From contig JAHXIM010000267.1 in NCBI GenBank assembly GCA_025655635.1, forward strand, positions 1 through 6,944: 6,944 bases of DNA. Direction: 5' to 3'. The notes beneath the pieces were generated by a model that worked only from the letters and a program-made list of their open reading frames with translations, had not been told where the DNA came from and did not search any database. The DNA is from a gamma proteobacterium symbiont of Lucinoma myriamae (GTDB lineage: Bacteria > Pseudomonadota > Gammaproteobacteria > GRL18). A program made the position numbers and the translations under genes. Numbering within the stretch: the first letter of the stretch is position 1; every line of letters starts with the position of its first letter. This document shows, one piece after another, positions 6,697 through 6,944 of the stretch.

Positions 6697-6779
6697 AGAT
6701 GCTAATACTCACGAAACCTGTTGCAATATAAAGCTTCTGAAGGTTTTATAAGCAATAGGTAATATGAGTATCAACATCT
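6697..6779 (+). promoter_or_regulatory. Long imperfect hairpin burying the transposase start site
   Basis: The plus-strand RNA can fold in three stacked helices. The outer helix is 6697-6711 with 6765-6779 (15 positions, two mismatches). The middle is 6716-6724 with 6752-6760 (nine pairs, one G-U). The apical is 6727-6736 with 6741-6750 (ten pairs, two G-U) closed by the tetraloop CUGA. The 3' arm holds AGG (6757-6759) and the AUG (6764-6766) of the transposase frame. Read-through RNA from comEA would fold and hide the start. An RNA begun inside, for example from TATAAA at 6727-6732, would lack the 5' arm. That matches the known logic of IS10 and IS50, but here it is inference. Confidence 0.6.
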
Positions 6780-6907
6780 CACCCACTATTTTGGGACTGA
6801 GCGGCCAGAGAGTCAATGAAATAACTCTAAATAAACATCGCAAGACAGTTCATATAATCGTATACGTCAAAACTTCCCACGTTGACGGATCATGCCACTT
6901 TATTTAA
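6764..6907 (+). pseudogene. Truncated N-terminus of an ISL3-like transposase
   Basis: This 47-codon frame starts MSINISPTILGLSGQRV and continues EITLNKHRKTVHIIV before ending at TAA (6905-6907). The ILGLSGQRV and RKTVHII pattern resembles the opening of ISL3-family transposases, which normally run beyond 400 residues, so the frame is broken early. A one-base shift near 6860 would give CIRQNFPR, closer to the Cys and basic run expected next in one subgroup, but that frame also meets a stop at once (TGA, about 6884). All three plus-strand frames are closed between about 6884 and 6921, so an intact transposase is not encoded here unless the sequence is wrong. AGGT lies 4-7 nt before the ATG, inside the hairpin arm. 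The alternative is a chance frame, but its position right behind an IS-like end argues against that. Confidence 0.45.
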
Positions 6908-6944
6908 GGGCTGAATTTTTTCAGTTAAATTCCATGGCATAAAT

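Larger units (their letters stand above)
6668..6944 (+). mobile_element. Left end of an ISL3-like insertion sequence, runs off the window
   Basis: The element is inferred from two signals in the right order. First is a terminal-repeat-like start, GGCTCTTCTCC at 6668, of the kind I recall for ISL3-family ends. Second, about 70 bp further in, is an open frame whose product resembles the N-terminus of ISL3-family transposases. ISL3 elements are usually over 1.3 kb with one transposase gene and 8-bp target duplications. If the family call is right, the left duplication would be 6660-6667 (TTTTGCCA). The right end is not in the window, and no inverse copy of the left end is seen before 6944, so the size and intactness of the element are unknown. 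Confidence 0.5.

Noticed and set aside
6709..6777. A 22-codon minus-strand frame starting with ATG after GTGAG
   Set aside because: It is very short, lies wholly within the hairpin, and its hydrophobic product matches nothing I recognise. The overlapping plus-strand transposase reading is stronger.
6696..6780. The long palindrome read as an integron attC site or a stand-alone MITE
   Set aside because: No GTTRRRY/RYYYAAC core pairs are visible, and its arms lie inside the presumed IS between the terminal repeat and the transposase start rather than at an element boundary.
6853..6858. TATAAT on the plus strand as a promoter
   Set aside because: It lies inside the transposase-like frame, has no -35 at a proper spacing, and no gene follows before the window ends.
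6911..6924. CTGAA-TTTT-TTCAG hairpin near the right edge
   Set aside because: A 5-bp stem with a T4 loop is within chance in this AT-rich DNA, and no gene end or T-run is tied to it.

Overview
This AT-rich window looks like a Gammaproteobacterial chromosome. The evidence is a close relative of E. coli MsbA, a Pseudomonas-type 'toluene tolerance' LPS-kinase-like protein, and a short periplasmic ComEA of the Gram-negative type. I cannot name the genus from the sequence alone.

Region 1 (121-4315, minus strand) is a compact four-gene cluster that looks like one operon for cell-surface glycan or LPS core assembly. In transcription order it encodes: a WaaP/RIO-like kinase-fold protein of the toluene-tolerance family; a polytopic membrane protein with the look of a GT-C (GT39/ArnT-like) glycosyltransferase; a SAM-dependent methyltransferase with an N-terminal Cys4 zinc ribbon; and a soluble GT-B (GT4) glycosyltransferase. 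Gaps are 10 and 31 nt, and the last two genes share a 4-nt ATGA overlap, so co-translation is likely. Bases 1-120 downstream hold no gene.

Region 2 (4316-4462) is a 147-bp divergent control region. It has a consensus TATAAT very close to the kinase start and an inverted repeat overlapping it. On the plus strand lies msbA (4463-6208), the ABC flippase that moves lipid A-core across the inner membrane. Surface-glycan synthesis and lipid A export are therefore encoded back to back and may be controlled together.

Region 3 (6209-6626) is a 148-bp spacer followed by comEA (6357-6626), a secreted helix-hairpin-helix DNA-binding protein of the DNA-uptake type. The spacer ends in a foldable leader that pairs with the comEA ribosome binding site.

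Region 4 (6627-6944) is accessory DNA. I read it as the left end of an ISL3-like insertion sequence. It has a terminal-repeat-like start at 6668 and a 47-codon transposase N-terminus (6764-6907) that is cut short by a stop. A long imperfect hairpin (6697-6779) buries the transposase ribosome binding site and AUG. The bases just outside the element (6627-6667) could be the tail of a convergent host gene that the insertion interrupted. No wholly new system is evident. The most unusual signals are the IS start-site hairpin, the comEA leader structure, and the kinase-fold protein lacking the canonical HRD aspartate.
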